44,986 bases of DNA, from the NCBI RefSeq assembly GCF_008868175.1, contig NZ_WBKT01000035.1, positions 1 to 44,986 on the forward strand, read 5' to 3'. Below are positions 9,583 through 17,166 of this stretch, one piece after another. How positions within the stretch are numbered: position 1 is the first letter of the stretch; each line of letters starts with the position of its first letter. This DNA is from Micromonospora sp. AMSO31t. Its GTDB lineage: Bacteria; Actinomycetota; Actinomycetes; Mycobacteriales; Micromonosporaceae. A model generated the notes under the pieces. It worked only from the letters and a program-made list of their open reading frames with translations, did no database searches and was not told the DNA's origin. The position numbers and the translations under genes are program-made.

Positions 9583-11669
9583 CCGCCGTACCCGGGCAGA
9601 AGCCGGCGCCGGAGGCGAAGGCCGACGGGGGGCCGCCGCAGCGGCTGCCCGCGGCGGCCGCCCGGCGCGGCGGCGGCGGTCCGCCGTGGATGGGCGCCGC
9701 CATGCCGGCGGAGAAGTCGATGAACTTCGGGCCGTCCGCCCGCCGGTTGCTGGGCCGCCTCCGGCCGCACCGGTTCTCGCTGACCGCGATCATCACCCTG
9801 GCGGTGGCCAGCGTCGGGGCGAGCGTGATCGGGCCGAAGATCCTCGGGCACGCCACCGACCTCATCTTCGCCGGGGTGGTGGGCCGGCAGATCCCCACCG
9901 GCACCACCCAGGAGCAGGCGGTGGCGGCGGCCCGGGCCGCCGGCAACGACAACTTCGCCGACATGCTGGCCCGAATGGACGTCGTGCCCGGAGCGGGCAT
10001 CGACTTCCCGGCGTTGGCCCGCACCATCACCCTGGCGCTCGCCCTCTACCTGGGCGCCAGCCTGCTGATGTGGTGGCAGGGTTGGCTGCTCAACGGGGTG
10101 GTGCAGCGCACCGTGCTGCGGCTGCGCGCCGAGGTGGAGGAGAAGCTCAACCGGCTGCCGCTGCCCTACTTCGACAAGCAGCCCCGCGGCGAGCTTCTGA
10201 GCCGGGTCACCAACGACATCGACAACATCTCGCAGACCCTGTCGCAGACGCTCAGCCAACTGCTCAGCGCGCTGCTCACCGTGGTCGGCGTGCTGGCCAT
10301 GATGGTCTGGATCTCGCCGCTGCTGGCCCTCGTCGCCCTGGTGGCGGTGCCGCTGTCGGTGGTCGTCACCCAGCAGATCGCCAAGCGGTCGCAGCGCCGG
10401 TTCATCGCGCAGTGGCGGCACACCGGCGAGCTGAACGGCCTGATCGAGGAGACGTACACCGGCCACGAGCTGGTCAAGGTCTTCGGCCGGCAGCGCGAGG
10501 CGCAGGCCGCCTTCGCGGCCAAGAACGAGGAGCTGTTCCGGGCCAGCTTCGGGGCTCAGTTCATCTCCGGGATCATCATGCCGGCGATGATGTTCGTGGG
10601 AAACCTCAGCTACGTGGCGATCGCCGTGGTCGGCGGGCTGCGGGTGGCCTCCGGTTCGATGAGCCTGGGCGACGTGCAGGCGTTCATCCAGTACTCGCGG
10701 CAGTTCACCCAGCCGCTCACCCAGATCGCGTCGATGGCCAACCTGCTCCAGTCCGGGGTGGCCTCGGCCGAGCGGGTCTTCGAGGTGCTCGACGCCGAGG
10801 AGCAGGCACCGGACCGGCCCGCGCCGCCCCGGGTCACCGGCCGGGTCGAGTTCGAGCACGTCTCCTTCCGGTACGACCCGGACAAGCCGCTGATCGACGA
10901 CCTCTCGCTGGTGGCCGAGCCCGGCCACACGGTGGCCATCGTCGGTCCGACCGGTGCCGGCAAGACCACGCTGGTCAACCTGATCATGCGGTTCTACGAG
11001 CTGGACGCCGGCCGGATCACGCTGGACGGGGTGGACATCAGCTCCCTGCGCCGGGACGAGCTGCGCGGCCGGATCGGCATGGTGCTCCAGGACACGTGGC
11101 TCTTCGGCGGCACGATCCGGGACAACATCGCGTACGGGCGGCCGACCGCCACCGAGGAGGAGATCCTGGCCGCGTCCCGGGCCACCTTCGTGGACCGGTT
11201 CGTGCGCAGCCTCCCCGACGGCTACGACACCGTGATCGACGAGGAGGGCAGCAACGTCAGCGCCGGTGAGAAGCAGCTCATCACCATCGCCCGGGCGTTC
11301 CTCGCCGAGCCGTCGCTGCTCATCCTCGACGAGGCGACCAGCTCGGTCGACACCCGTACCGAGGTGCTGCTCCAGCGGGCCATGGCGGCGCTGCGCACCG
11401 AGCGGACCAGCTTCGTCATCGCGCACCGGCTCTCCACCATCCGCGACGCCGACCTGATCCTCATGATGGACCAGGGCCGGATCGTCGAGCAGGGCACGCA
11501 CGACGAACTGGTCGCCGCGAACGGCGCCTACGCCCAGCTCTACCGGTCGCAGTTCAGCGCGGCGGTGGTCGACGAGGAGGCTGCCGCGCCGCTGCCGGCC
11601 GGCGGACCGCCCGGACGGCCCGGCGGCGGGCCGCCCGGAAAGCCGGCGGCCGCGCCGGCCGGGCGCTGA
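9579..11669 (+). CDS. ABC exporter half-transporter B (catalytic-site subunit)
   Basis: A 696-residue partner of subunit A. An unusual Gly/Ala/Pro-rich N-terminal tail of ~50 residues precedes six membrane helices; an extended loop (residues ~105-145) follows helix 1. The ATPase has Walker [10 protein letters not shown], canonical Walker [13 protein letters not shown] and switch His in [10 protein letters not shown], but the signature is VSAGEKQL instead of LSGGQ. Combined with A's Asp and Gln changes, this predicts one degenerate and one active ATP site, the pattern of heterodimeric drug exporters. The C-terminus is a Gly/Pro-rich tail of ~30 residues. Start ATG 9579 is coupled to the upstream short frame by ATGA. 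Confidence 0.94.
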   Translation: MTAVPGQKPAPEAKADGGPPQRLPAAAARRGGGGPPWMGAAMPAEKSMNFGPSARRLLGRLRPHRFSLTAIITLAVASVGASVIGPKILGHATDLIFAGVVGRQIPTGTTQEQAVAAARAAGNDNFADMLARMDVVPGAGIDFPALARTITLALALYLGASLLMWWQGWLLNGVVQRTVLRLRAEVEEKLNRLPLPYFDKQPRGELLSRVTNDIDNISQTLSQTLSQLLSALLTVVGVLAMMVWISPLLALVALVAVPLSVVVTQQIAKRSQRRFIAQWRHTGELNGLIEETYTGHELVKVFGRQREAQAAFAAKNEELFRASFGAQFISGIIMPAMMFVGNLSYVAIAVVGGLRVASGSMSLGDVQAFIQYSRQFTQPLTQIASMANLLQSGVASAERVFEVLDAEEQAPDRPAPPRVTGRVEFEHVSFRYDPDKPLIDDLSLVAEPGHTVAIVGPTGAGKTTLVNLIMRFYELDAGRITLDGVDISSLRRDELRGRIGMVLQDTWLFGGTIRDNIAYGRPTATEEEILAASRATFVDRFVRSLPDGYDTVIDEEGSNVSAGEKQLITIARAFLAEPSLLILDEATSSVDTRTEVLLQRAMAALRTERTSFVIAHRLSTIRDADLILMMDQGRIVEQGTHDELVAANGAYAQLYRSQFSAAVVDEEAAAPLPAGGPPGRPGGGPPGKPAAAPAGR

Positions 11670-11715
11670 CGTGGACGCCACGAGGGGCGACCCGGCCGGA
11701 GCGACCCGTCGGCGG

Positions 11716-12933
11716 TCAGGCCGGCGGGAGCAGGTGGGCCGAGCGGGCGGCCACCACGCCGCCGACCAGCGCCAGCGCGTCGGCCGCCGGCATCGGGTCG
11801 AGCCCGCGCCCGTCCCGCAGGCGCAGCGAGACCGCGCCCTCGGCCGCCTCCCGGGGACCGATCACACCGACGTACGGGACCTTCCGGCGGGCCGCGTCAC
11901 GGATCCGGGCGCCCAGCGAGCCGGCCAGGTCGACCTCGGCGCGCAGCCCGGCCGCCTCGGCCCGGCGGCACAGGTCGACGGCCGCGCCGGACTGCCCGTC
12001 GTCCACCGGCAGCAGGACCAGCTGCACCGGGGCGTACCAGGCCGGGAAGGCGCCCGCGTGCACCTCGATGAGGTACGCGAAGAGCCGCTCCATGCTGCCG
12101 ACCAGGCTCCGGTGCACCATGACCGGTCGCTTCCGGCGCCCGTCCGCGTCGGTGTACGACAGGTCGAACCGCTCCGGCTTGTCGAAGTCGAGCTGAACGG
12201 TGGAGATGGTCGACTCCCGGCCGGCCGCGTCCACGACCTGAATGTCGATCTTCGGGCCGTAGAAGGCGGCCTCGCCGGGGCCCTCGTGGTGGTCGACCCC
12301 GTCGAGCGCCGCGCGGAGCAGGTCCTCGGCCCGCGCCCAGTCGGCGTCGTCGCCCACGTACCTCTCCCCCGGCCCGCGCAGCGACAGCCGGAACCCGGCC
12401 GGCCGGACGCCGAGCGCCGCGTGCGCCTCCCGGATCAGCCGGAGGATCTCGCGCACCTCGTCGCCCACCTGCTCCAGGGCGCAGAAATTGTGGGCGTCGT
12501 TGAGCGAGATGGCCCGTACCCGGGACAGCCCGCCCAGCACGCCCGAGCGCTCCGCCCGGTACATCCCGCCGATCTCCGCGATCCGCAGCGGCAGCTCCCG
12601 GTAGGAGCGGCCTCGGGCGCGGAAGACCAGCGCGTGGTGCGGGCAGAGCGCGGGGCGCAGCACGAACTCGTCGTCGGCGCTCAACCGCAGGGGCGGGAAC
12701 ATGTCGTCGGCGAAGTAGCCGAGGTGACCGGACAGCTCGAACAGCTCCCGTTTGCCCAGCGGCGGCGAGTAGACGTGCCGGTAGCCGGCCCGGCGCTCCA
12801 ACTCCCGCACGTATTCCTCGACGGCGTGCCGGGCGGCGGCCCCGGCCGGCAGCCAGATCGGCAGCCCGGCGCCGGCCAGCGGGTCCGAGACGAACAGCTC
12901 CAGGTCCCGGCCGAGCCTGCGATGGTCGATCAT
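11716..12933 (-). CDS. thrS: Threonyl-tRNA synthetase, short form without editing domains
   Basis: A 405-residue class II synthetase, against ~640-680 for a full bacterial ThrRS. The N-terminal TGS and editing domains are absent; the protein starts at the catalytic core. Motif 2 region YRAERSGVLGGLSRVRAISL and motif 3 VGSMERLFAYLIE are clear, and the three zinc ligands are kept: Cys in LRPALCPHHAL, His in LNDAHNFC and His in MVHRSLVGS. The C-terminal ~100 residues are an anticodon-binding domain. E. coli has CPGH and QDDAH where this protein has CPHH and LNDAH. Probably a second, inducible enzyme for starvation or inhibitor stress. AAGGAG precedes the ATG; a probable threonine attenuator lies upstream. 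Confidence 0.9.
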   Translation of the reverse strand: MIDHRRLGRDLELFVSDPLAGAGLPIWLPAGAAARHAVEEYVRELERRAGYRHVYSPPLGKRELFELSGHLGYFADDMFPPLRLSADDEFVLRPALCPHHALVFRARGRSYRELPLRIAEIGGMYRAERSGVLGGLSRVRAISLNDAHNFCALEQVGDEVREILRLIREAHAALGVRPAGFRLSLRGPGERYVGDDADWARAEDLLRAALDGVDHHEGPGEAAFYGPKIDIQVVDAAGRESTISTVQLDFDKPERFDLSYTDADGRRKRPVMVHRSLVGSMERLFAYLIEVHAGAFPAWYAPVQLVLLPVDDGQSGAAVDLCRRAEAAGLRAEVDLAGSLGARIRDAARRKVPYVGVIGPREAAEGAVSLRLRDGRGLDPMPAADALALVGGVVAARSAHLLPPA

Positions 12934-12985
12934 GTCGCTCTCCTTGATCGGGTACGACCCGGAGGCGAACTGACCCGGAACGCCG

Positions 12986-13018
12986 CGAGGCCCCGGAGCG
13001 GATCGCCCCGGGGCCTCG
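12986..13018 (-). terminator. Attenuator terminator hairpin in the thrS leader
   Basis: On the minus-strand RNA, CGAGGCCCCGG (13018-13008) and CCGGGGCCUCG (12996-12986) pair perfectly over 11 bp around an 11-base loop. It lies 12 bases after the leader-peptide stop and 52 bases before the thrS ATG, i.e. inside the leader. No U run follows. Six bases at its 5' side (13011-13006) can instead pair with 13049-13044. Confidence 0.6.
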
Positions 13019-13030
13019 TCGACGGAAACG

Positions 13031-13084
13031 TCAGTGCGGCGGGCCGGGGATTCCCGGCGTCGTGGTCACCACCGCGCTGCGCAT
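13031..13084 (-). CDS. Threonine leader peptide of the short ThrRS gene
   Basis: An 18-codon frame, MRSAVVTTTPGIPGPPH, with three consecutive Thr codons (ACC ACG ACG). The ATG is 6 bases after a TACCGT -10 box, fitting a leaderless start. The Thr codons directly precede a perfect hairpin GCCGGG-AATC-CCCGGC (RNA of 13058-13043), whose second arm can alternatively pair with the 5' arm of the terminator. Codons of the cognate amino acid, then a competing hairpin, a terminator and a Thr-tRNA synthetase gene are the layout of ribosome-mediated attenuation. Too small for usual gene callers. The peptide itself is probably only a sensor. Confidence 0.6.
   Translation of the reverse strand: MRSAVVTTTPGIPGPPH
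13043..13058 (-). promoter_or_regulatory. Competing hairpin of the thr attenuator
   Basis: GCCGGG and CCCGGC pair perfectly around AATC, beginning at the third Thr codon. A ribosome stalled on the Thr codons would cover the first arm and free CCCCGG (13049-13044) to pair with CCGGGG (13011-13006) in the terminator. Confidence 0.5.
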
Positions 13085-13090
13085 GCGGCG

Positions 13091-13096
13091 ACGGTA
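13091..13096 (-). promoter_or_regulatory. -10 box of the thr leader transcript
   Basis: TACCGT on the minus strand ends 6 bases before the leader-peptide ATG at 13084. The -35 region is not recognisable. Confidence 0.4.
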
Positions 13097-13447
13097 CGCG
13101 CGGAGAATCGGCGGACGCACCTGGATTTCGCGACGCACCCGGAGCCGGTGCGGTGGGGGCGGGTCGCCGGCACGGGACCTGCCGGCGACCCGCGGCGGTC
13201 CGGCCGTCGGGAACGGGGGACCCGACGCCTCCGGAGCCGCGCGCGGACAACGGTACGCCGCGGATCGACGATCCGCCGCCCGCACCGGCGCTCGGCGGCA
13301 CCCCGGCCGGTCGTCACATTCGGCGTCGCCGCATCGTTGAACACCAGTGGCCTGCGGGTGTCGGCCGTCACCGCCGGGCAGGGCTGCTCGCGGTGACGCG
13401 GGACACGGCGTCAGGCTCGGTGCGGTACAACGGGGAACTCCGGCGAG
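13097..13447. other. Intergenic region with a strong hairpin
   Basis: About 350 bases between the divergent thr leader and dedA. I see no credible gene. The one clear feature is a perfect 14-bp inverted repeat, GCGGGTCGCCGGCA and TGCCGGCGACCCGC, at 13159-13193 with a 7-base loop. It is not directly behind any gene; it could insulate the two divergent promoters or end a small RNA. TACAAC at 13426-13431 may be part of the dedA promoter. Confidence 0.4.
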
Positions 13448-14071
13448 GTGGCGGTCGTGGCCGAACTCATCTCTGACGTCGCGTCGCCCACCTGGGCGTA
13501 CGCGGTGCTGCTCACGCTGCTGATCGCCGACGCCTTCGTGCCGGTGGTGCCGACCCAGGTCGTCATGATCACCAGCGGGGCACTGACCGTCTACGGCGGG
13601 CTCAGCCTGCCGCTGACCATCGCGGTCGGCGCGCTCGGCGTCTTCGCCGGCGACCTCGCCTGCTATCTGCTCGGGCGGACCGCCCCGACCCGCCGCGAGC
13701 CGAAACACGCCACCCCGGGACGGGCCCGGCGGGCCGCCGCCCGCGTCACCCGTGGGCTGCGCGAACCGGGGCCGCTGGTGATCCTGCTCTGCCGGTTCGT
13801 GCCCGGGGGCCGGATGGCGGCCTGCTTCTCGGCGGGGCGCAGCCGCTACCCCTACCGCCTCTTCGTCCTCTACGAGGCGGCCGCGGCCATCTGTTGGGCC
13901 GCGTACGGGACGATGGTCGGTCACCTCGGCGGCGCGGCGCTGACCGAGTCGGCGTGGCGGCTGCTGCTGATCGGCGGGGCGGCGGCGGCCGGGTTCGCGG
14001 CAGCGGGCTGGGCCATGACGGTGATCAGCGCCCGCCACTCCCGCCCCGAGGTCGAGGTGACGGTCGACTGA
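13448..14071 (+). CDS. DedA family membrane protein
   Basis: A 207-residue protein with about five hydrophobic segments. FVPVVPTQVVMITSGALTVY and the later RFVPGGRMAACFSAGRSRYPYRLF correspond to the two conserved DedA (VTT/SNARE-associated) regions, including the F-x-P-G-x-R motif followed by a re-entrant segment. Bacterial DedA proteins influence membrane lipid and proton homeostasis and some flip undecaprenyl phosphate or phosphatidylethanolamine; which applies here is unknown. Starts GTG 13448 and GTG 13457 are both possible; neither has a strong ribosome site. It is divergent from the ThrRS gene. Confidence 0.85.
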   Translation: MAVVAELISDVASPTWAYAVLLTLLIADAFVPVVPTQVVMITSGALTVYGGLSLPLTIAVGALGVFAGDLACYLLGRTAPTRREPKHATPGRARRAAARVTRGLREPGPLVILLCRFVPGGRMAACFSAGRSRYPYRLFVLYEAAAAICWAAYGTMVGHLGGAALTESAWRLLLIGGAAAAGFAAAGWAMTVISARHSRPEVEVTVD

Positions 14072-14113
14072 CCGCCCGTCCTTTCGCTTCCTGGTGTGTC
14101 TGAACGTCAGGCG

Positions 14114-14133
14114 ATATAAGCTCGACTTATATT
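14114..14133 (+). promoter_or_regulatory. Toxin-antitoxin promoter with palindromic operator
   Basis: ATATAAG-CTCGA-CTTATAT (14114-14132) is a perfect 7-bp inverted repeat with 5-base centre. Its right arm overlaps the -10 box TATATT (14128-14133), which ends 6 bases before the ATG at 14140, so the message is leaderless. Operators over the -10 box are usual for autorepression by XRE antitoxins. Confidence 0.6.
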
Positions 14134-14139
14134 GACCAG

Positions 14140-14509
14140 ATGTGGGAGATCAAGCTGCATCCGGAGGTCGAAGCCTGGTTCCTTGACCTGTGCGGGACCG
14201 ATCCCCTCACGGCTGATTTGGTCAGCGAAGCGATCGACCTGCTCGGCGAGCACGGCCCGGCGCTGGGTCGCCCCTTGGTCGATCGCCTGAGAGGCAGCGC
14301 GTTCCATCACATGAAGGAGCTACGACCCGGTTCGACCGGAGCGACGGAGGTGCGGATGATTTTCGCCTTCGATCGCCTACGGGAAGCGGTATTCCTGGTC
14401 GCCGGTGACAAGTCGGGACAGTGGCAGAGTTGGTCACCGGACGGCCATCCCCTTGGCGGACGCCCGATTTCAGGAGCACCTCATCAGCTTGAAGGAAGAC
14501 CAGCAATGA
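14140..14509 (+). pseudogene. RelE/HigB-type toxin with a one-base frameshift
   Basis: Residues 1-99 (MWEIKLHPEVEAWFLDLCG to GDKSGQWQSW) are a phage-derived Gp49/HigB-like toxin of the RelE/ParE superfamily, an mRNA-cleaving type. After the Trp at 14431-14433 the frame yields non-family residues, while the +1 frame gives the expected tail IPLADARFQEHLISLKEDQQ and stops at 14507-14509 in an ATGA overlap with the antitoxin. Removing one base in TGGTCACCGG (14431-14440), most simply the C at 14435, restores WYRTAIPLADARF. As written, the frame runs into the antitoxin without a stop, giving a 232-residue fusion (14140-14838). Mutation, sequencing error and real fusion are all possible. Confidence 0.75.
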
Positions 14510-14838
14510 CCGATGGACTGAACTGGCGCGACGTCAAAGCCAAGGTCAGGAAGGTCGATCCCACCTGGGACGAGCCCGACCGTGTGGCTCGGCGCGCACA
14601 TCTGCGGGAGCAGATGCTCGCCTCGGTCAGCGGTGCGCAGCTTGCCGAGATCCGTAAGCAGTTGGGCATGACCCAGACGCAGCTGGCTGAGGCCGCTGGT
14701 CTGTCCCAGGCGAGAATCAGCCAGATCGAGAACGGGGAGAGCACCAACCTGGAGACGCTGAGGGCCTACGTGACGGGCCTCGGCGGGCATCTCGACGTCG
14801 TCGCCCGGATCGGAAACATCCAGCTCAACGTGGCCTGA
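14506..14838 (+). CDS. XRE family antitoxin
   Basis: A 110-residue protein starting MTDGLNWRDVKAKVRKVDPT. Residues ~45-105 are a Cro/C1-type helix-turn-helix: LAEIRKQLGMTQTQLAEAAG, LSQARISQIENGE, NLETLRAYVTGLGGHLDVV. It should bind and neutralise the preceding toxin and repress the operon at the palindrome over its promoter. The ATG at 14506 overlaps the ancestral toxin stop (ATGA). Because of the frameshift it is also the C-terminal half of the fused 232-residue frame. It appears intact. Confidence 0.9.
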   Translation: MTDGLNWRDVKAKVRKVDPTWDEPDRVARRAHLREQMLASVSGAQLAEIRKQLGMTQTQLAEAAGLSQARISQIENGESTNLETLRAYVTGLGGHLDVVARIGNIQLNVA

Positions 14839-14936
14839 TTCCCGTCCACCCCAAAAACCGGTAGGGGGCGACCCCCGGAATGAAGTGGGTGGTGGCCCCG
14901 GATCCGTTTCGGGCGGTTTCGGCGACAGGCTGAGGC

Positions 14937-15620
14937 ATGTCTGGAACCCGGAGCAGTGGTCTGCTGGCCCTCGGCGGGATCGCCCTGGCGGCGGTGCTCG
15001 CCGTCGTCGGTCACCTCGAGGTGAACGACAACCTGAACCCCTGGTCGCTGACCGTCAGCGACTTCGCCGTCTCCGACCGGGGCGGCGTCATCGACGCCGC
15101 CATGGCGGTGCTCGCGGCGGCCACGATCGTCCTCCTGCCGGCGCTGCGCCGGGCCGGCGCCGGCCGCCTCGCGGGGGCGCTGCTGGTGGCCTGGTCGGCC
15201 GGCCTGATGGCCGCCGCCGTGGTGCCCACCAACGAGCCCGGGCTGCCCATGGACGCCGCCGCCTACGTGCACCGGTACGCCTCGGTGGTGGCCTTCCTGG
15301 CCCTGCCCGTCGCCGGCTGGCTGGTCGCCCGGCGGCTCGGCGGGCGGGCCGCCGGGTGGGTGCGCGGGCTCGTCCTGACCAGTCTCGTGCTGGCCGCGGC
15401 GATGGTCTGGTCCGCCTACCCCGGTGACCGGGTGCTGATCGGCCTCGCCGAGCGCCTGCTCATCCTCGCCGAGGTCGCCCTGCTCGCGGTGGTCGCCGGC
15501 ACCCTGCTCCGCCGCGAGATCGGCGAGGTGGCGGTGCCCCGACTCCGGGAACACCCCCACCTCGCCGAGCTGGCGGCGGCTGCGCAGGACCGTGAGCTCA
15601 CTCCAGCTCGTGGAGCATGA
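14937..15620 (+). CDS. DUF998 family membrane protein
   Basis: A 227-residue protein with about six hydrophobic helices. VNDNLNPWSLTVSDFAVSDR, VVPTNEPGLPMDAAAYVHRY and AERLLILAEVALLAVV are the pattern of actinobacterial DUF998 proteins. Function unknown; a role in the membrane is all the sequence supports. Start ATG 14937 places the first helix after a short N-terminus. The 3' end overlaps the convergent lpdA gene by 23 bases, so transcription of the two may interfere. Confidence 0.82.
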   Translation: MSGTRSSGLLALGGIALAAVLAVVGHLEVNDNLNPWSLTVSDFAVSDRGGVIDAAMAVLAAATIVLLPALRRAGAGRLAGALLVAWSAGLMAAAVVPTNEPGLPMDAAAYVHRYASVVAFLALPVAGWLVARRLGGRAAGWVRGLVLTSLVLAAAMVWSAYPGDRVLIGLAERLLILAEVALLAVVAGTLLRREIGEVAVPRLREHPHLAELAAAAQDRELTPARGA

Positions 15621-17001
15621 GCTGGCGGGCGGCCTCGGTGATCGAGCCGGACAGGCTCGGGTAGATGGTGATGGTCTGGGCCAGCTCGTTGACGGTGAGG
15701 TTGTTCTCCACCGCCATGGTGATCGGCAGGATCAGCTCGCTGGCCTTCGGCGCGACCACCACGCCGCCGATCACCTGGCCGCTGGCCGGCCGGCAGAAGA
15801 GCTTCACGAAGCCGTCGGCCAGGTCGGCCATCTTCGCCCGGGCGTTGCCGGAGAGCGGCAGCATCACCTGGCGGGCCGGGACCTTGCCGGCGTCGACCTC
15901 GTCCTGCGAGACGCCGACGGTGGCCAGCTCCGGGTCGGTGAAGACGTTCGCCGCGACGGTACGCAGCCGCAGCGGCCGGACCGCCTCGCCGAGCGCGTGC
16001 CACATGGCGATCCGGCCCTGCATGGCGGCGACGCTGGCCAGCAGCAGCACCCCCGTGCAGTCGCCGGCCGCGTAGATGCCGGGGACGTTGGTCCGGGAGA
16101 CCCGGTCGACCGTGACGTAGCCGCCCCGGGCCAGCTCGACGCCGTACTCGGCGAGGCCCAGGTCGGCGGTGTTGGGGATCGAGCCGACCGCGATCAGCGC
16201 GTGCGAGCCGGCGACCACCCGGCCGTCGGCGAGCGTCACCTCGACGCCGTCGCCGATCCGGCGGACCGCCTCGGCCCGGGAGTTGTTGAGGATGGTCATG
16301 CCCCGGTTCCGGAACACCCGCTCGATCGCCGAGGCGGCGTCGGCGTCCTCGTGCGGCATGACCCGGTCCCGGCTGGAGACCAGGGTGACCTGGACCCCCA
16401 TGGCCAGGTAGGCGCTGGCGAACTCGGCGCCGGTCACGCCGGAGCCCACCACGATGAGGTGCTCGGGCAGTTCGGGCAGGTCGTACACCTGGCGCCAGGT
16501 CAGGATGCGCTCGCCGTCGGGCACGGCGGTGGGGAGCTGGCGCGGGGTGGAGCCGGTGGCGATCAGCACGGTGGTGGCGGCGATCGAGTATTCCGCGCCG
16601 CCGTCGGCCGGGGTGACGATCACCCGGTGGGTGTGACCGAGGGTGTCCTCGCCGAGCCGGGCGGAGCCGGCGACGAACTCGACGCCGGCCTTGACCAGCT
16701 TGGCGTGGATGTCGGCGGACTGGGCCAGGGCGAGCCGCTTCACCCGCTCGTGCACGGTCCGGGCGTCGACCGTGACGGCCTCCAGCCCGTCGGAGTGCAC
16801 CCCGAACTCCTCGGTGTCCCGGTAGCCGGTGACCACCTCGGAGCTGGCGATGAAGGTCTTGGACGGCACGCAGTCGGAGAGCACGCAGGCGCCGCCGGCC
16901 CCCTCCGCCTCGACCACGGTGACATCAGCGTCCAGCTGGGCGGCGACCAGCGCCGCCTCGTAGCCGGCCGGTCCGCCGCCGATGATCACGATCTGGCTCA
17001 C
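15598..17001 (-). CDS. lpdA: NAD(P)H-quinone dehydrogenase / flavoprotein disulfide reductase LpdA
   Basis: A 467-residue flavoprotein beginning VSQIVIIGGGPAGYEAALVA (FAD-binding). The second Rossmann motif is VGSGVTGAEFAS, the second FAD site is GIYAAGDCTG, and the dimerisation domain follows. The active-site segment is GGACVLSDCVPSK, keeping two Cys in CxxxxC spacing; mycobacterial LpdA, as I recall it, lacks the first. At the C-terminus the His-Glu pair of true lipoamide dehydrogenases is replaced by TIYPSLSGS, which argues against lipoamide as substrate and for a quinone or similar acceptor. GTG 17001 has AAGGA upstream; an extension to 17079 is a repeat element. Confidence 0.9.
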   Translation of the reverse strand: MSQIVIIGGGPAGYEAALVAAQLDADVTVVEAEGAGGACVLSDCVPSKTFIASSEVVTGYRDTEEFGVHSDGLEAVTVDARTVHERVKRLALAQSADIHAKLVKAGVEFVAGSARLGEDTLGHTHRVIVTPADGGAEYSIAATTVLIATGSTPRQLPTAVPDGERILTWRQVYDLPELPEHLIVVGSGVTGAEFASAYLAMGVQVTLVSSRDRVMPHEDADAASAIERVFRNRGMTILNNSRAEAVRRIGDGVEVTLADGRVVAGSHALIAVGSIPNTADLGLAEYGVELARGGYVTVDRVSRTNVPGIYAAGDCTGVLLLASVAAMQGRIAMWHALGEAVRPLRLRTVAANVFTDPELATVGVSQDEVDAGKVPARQVMLPLSGNARAKMADLADGFVKLFCRPASGQVIGGVVVAPKASELILPITMAVENNLTVNELAQTITIYPSLSGSITEAARQLMLHELE

Positions 17002-17013
17002 GGAGCCATCCTT

Positions 17014-17070
17014 TCGTTCGCGACTGCGGGGCTCCGCTCCGCTGCACTCCTCGCGCTCACCGCGCTCGCC
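17014..17070 (-). repeat. Dispersed-type purine-rich element before lpdA
   Basis: The minus strand reads GAGCGCGGTGAGCGCGAGGA, then GTGCAGCGGAGCGGAGCC and CAGTCGCGAACG. It is open in the lpdA frame as GERGEREECSGAEPRSRER, low-complexity and unlike the flavoprotein. From memory very similar modules recur before genes in Micromonosporaceae. It is built like, but is not identical to, the element at 9488-9582. Confidence 0.4.
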
Positions 17071-17153
17071 CCCGATCAATGCTCACAGTGACTTTCTTCT
17101 CCCCGTCGCGCTCGACACGCACCGTCGTATTCTCCCCCACCCGTCGGCCGGGC

Positions 17154-17159
17154 TATCGT
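17154..17159 (+). promoter_or_regulatory. -10 box of the cyclotransferase-like gene
   Basis: TATCGT ends 7 bases before the GTG at 17167; no Shine-Dalgarno is present, so a leaderless message is likely. Confidence 0.45.
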
Positions 17160-17166
17160 CATCGCC

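Noticed and set aside
7352..11681. Long minus-strand frames over the marR and ABC genes
   Set aside because: They mirror clear ABC transporter genes and have repetitive Asp/His/Arg/Gly composition without any family motif.
12934..13100. T-box riboswitch before thrS
   Set aside because: No T-box consensus or specifier stem was seen; the Thr-codon peptide with terminator explains the leader better.
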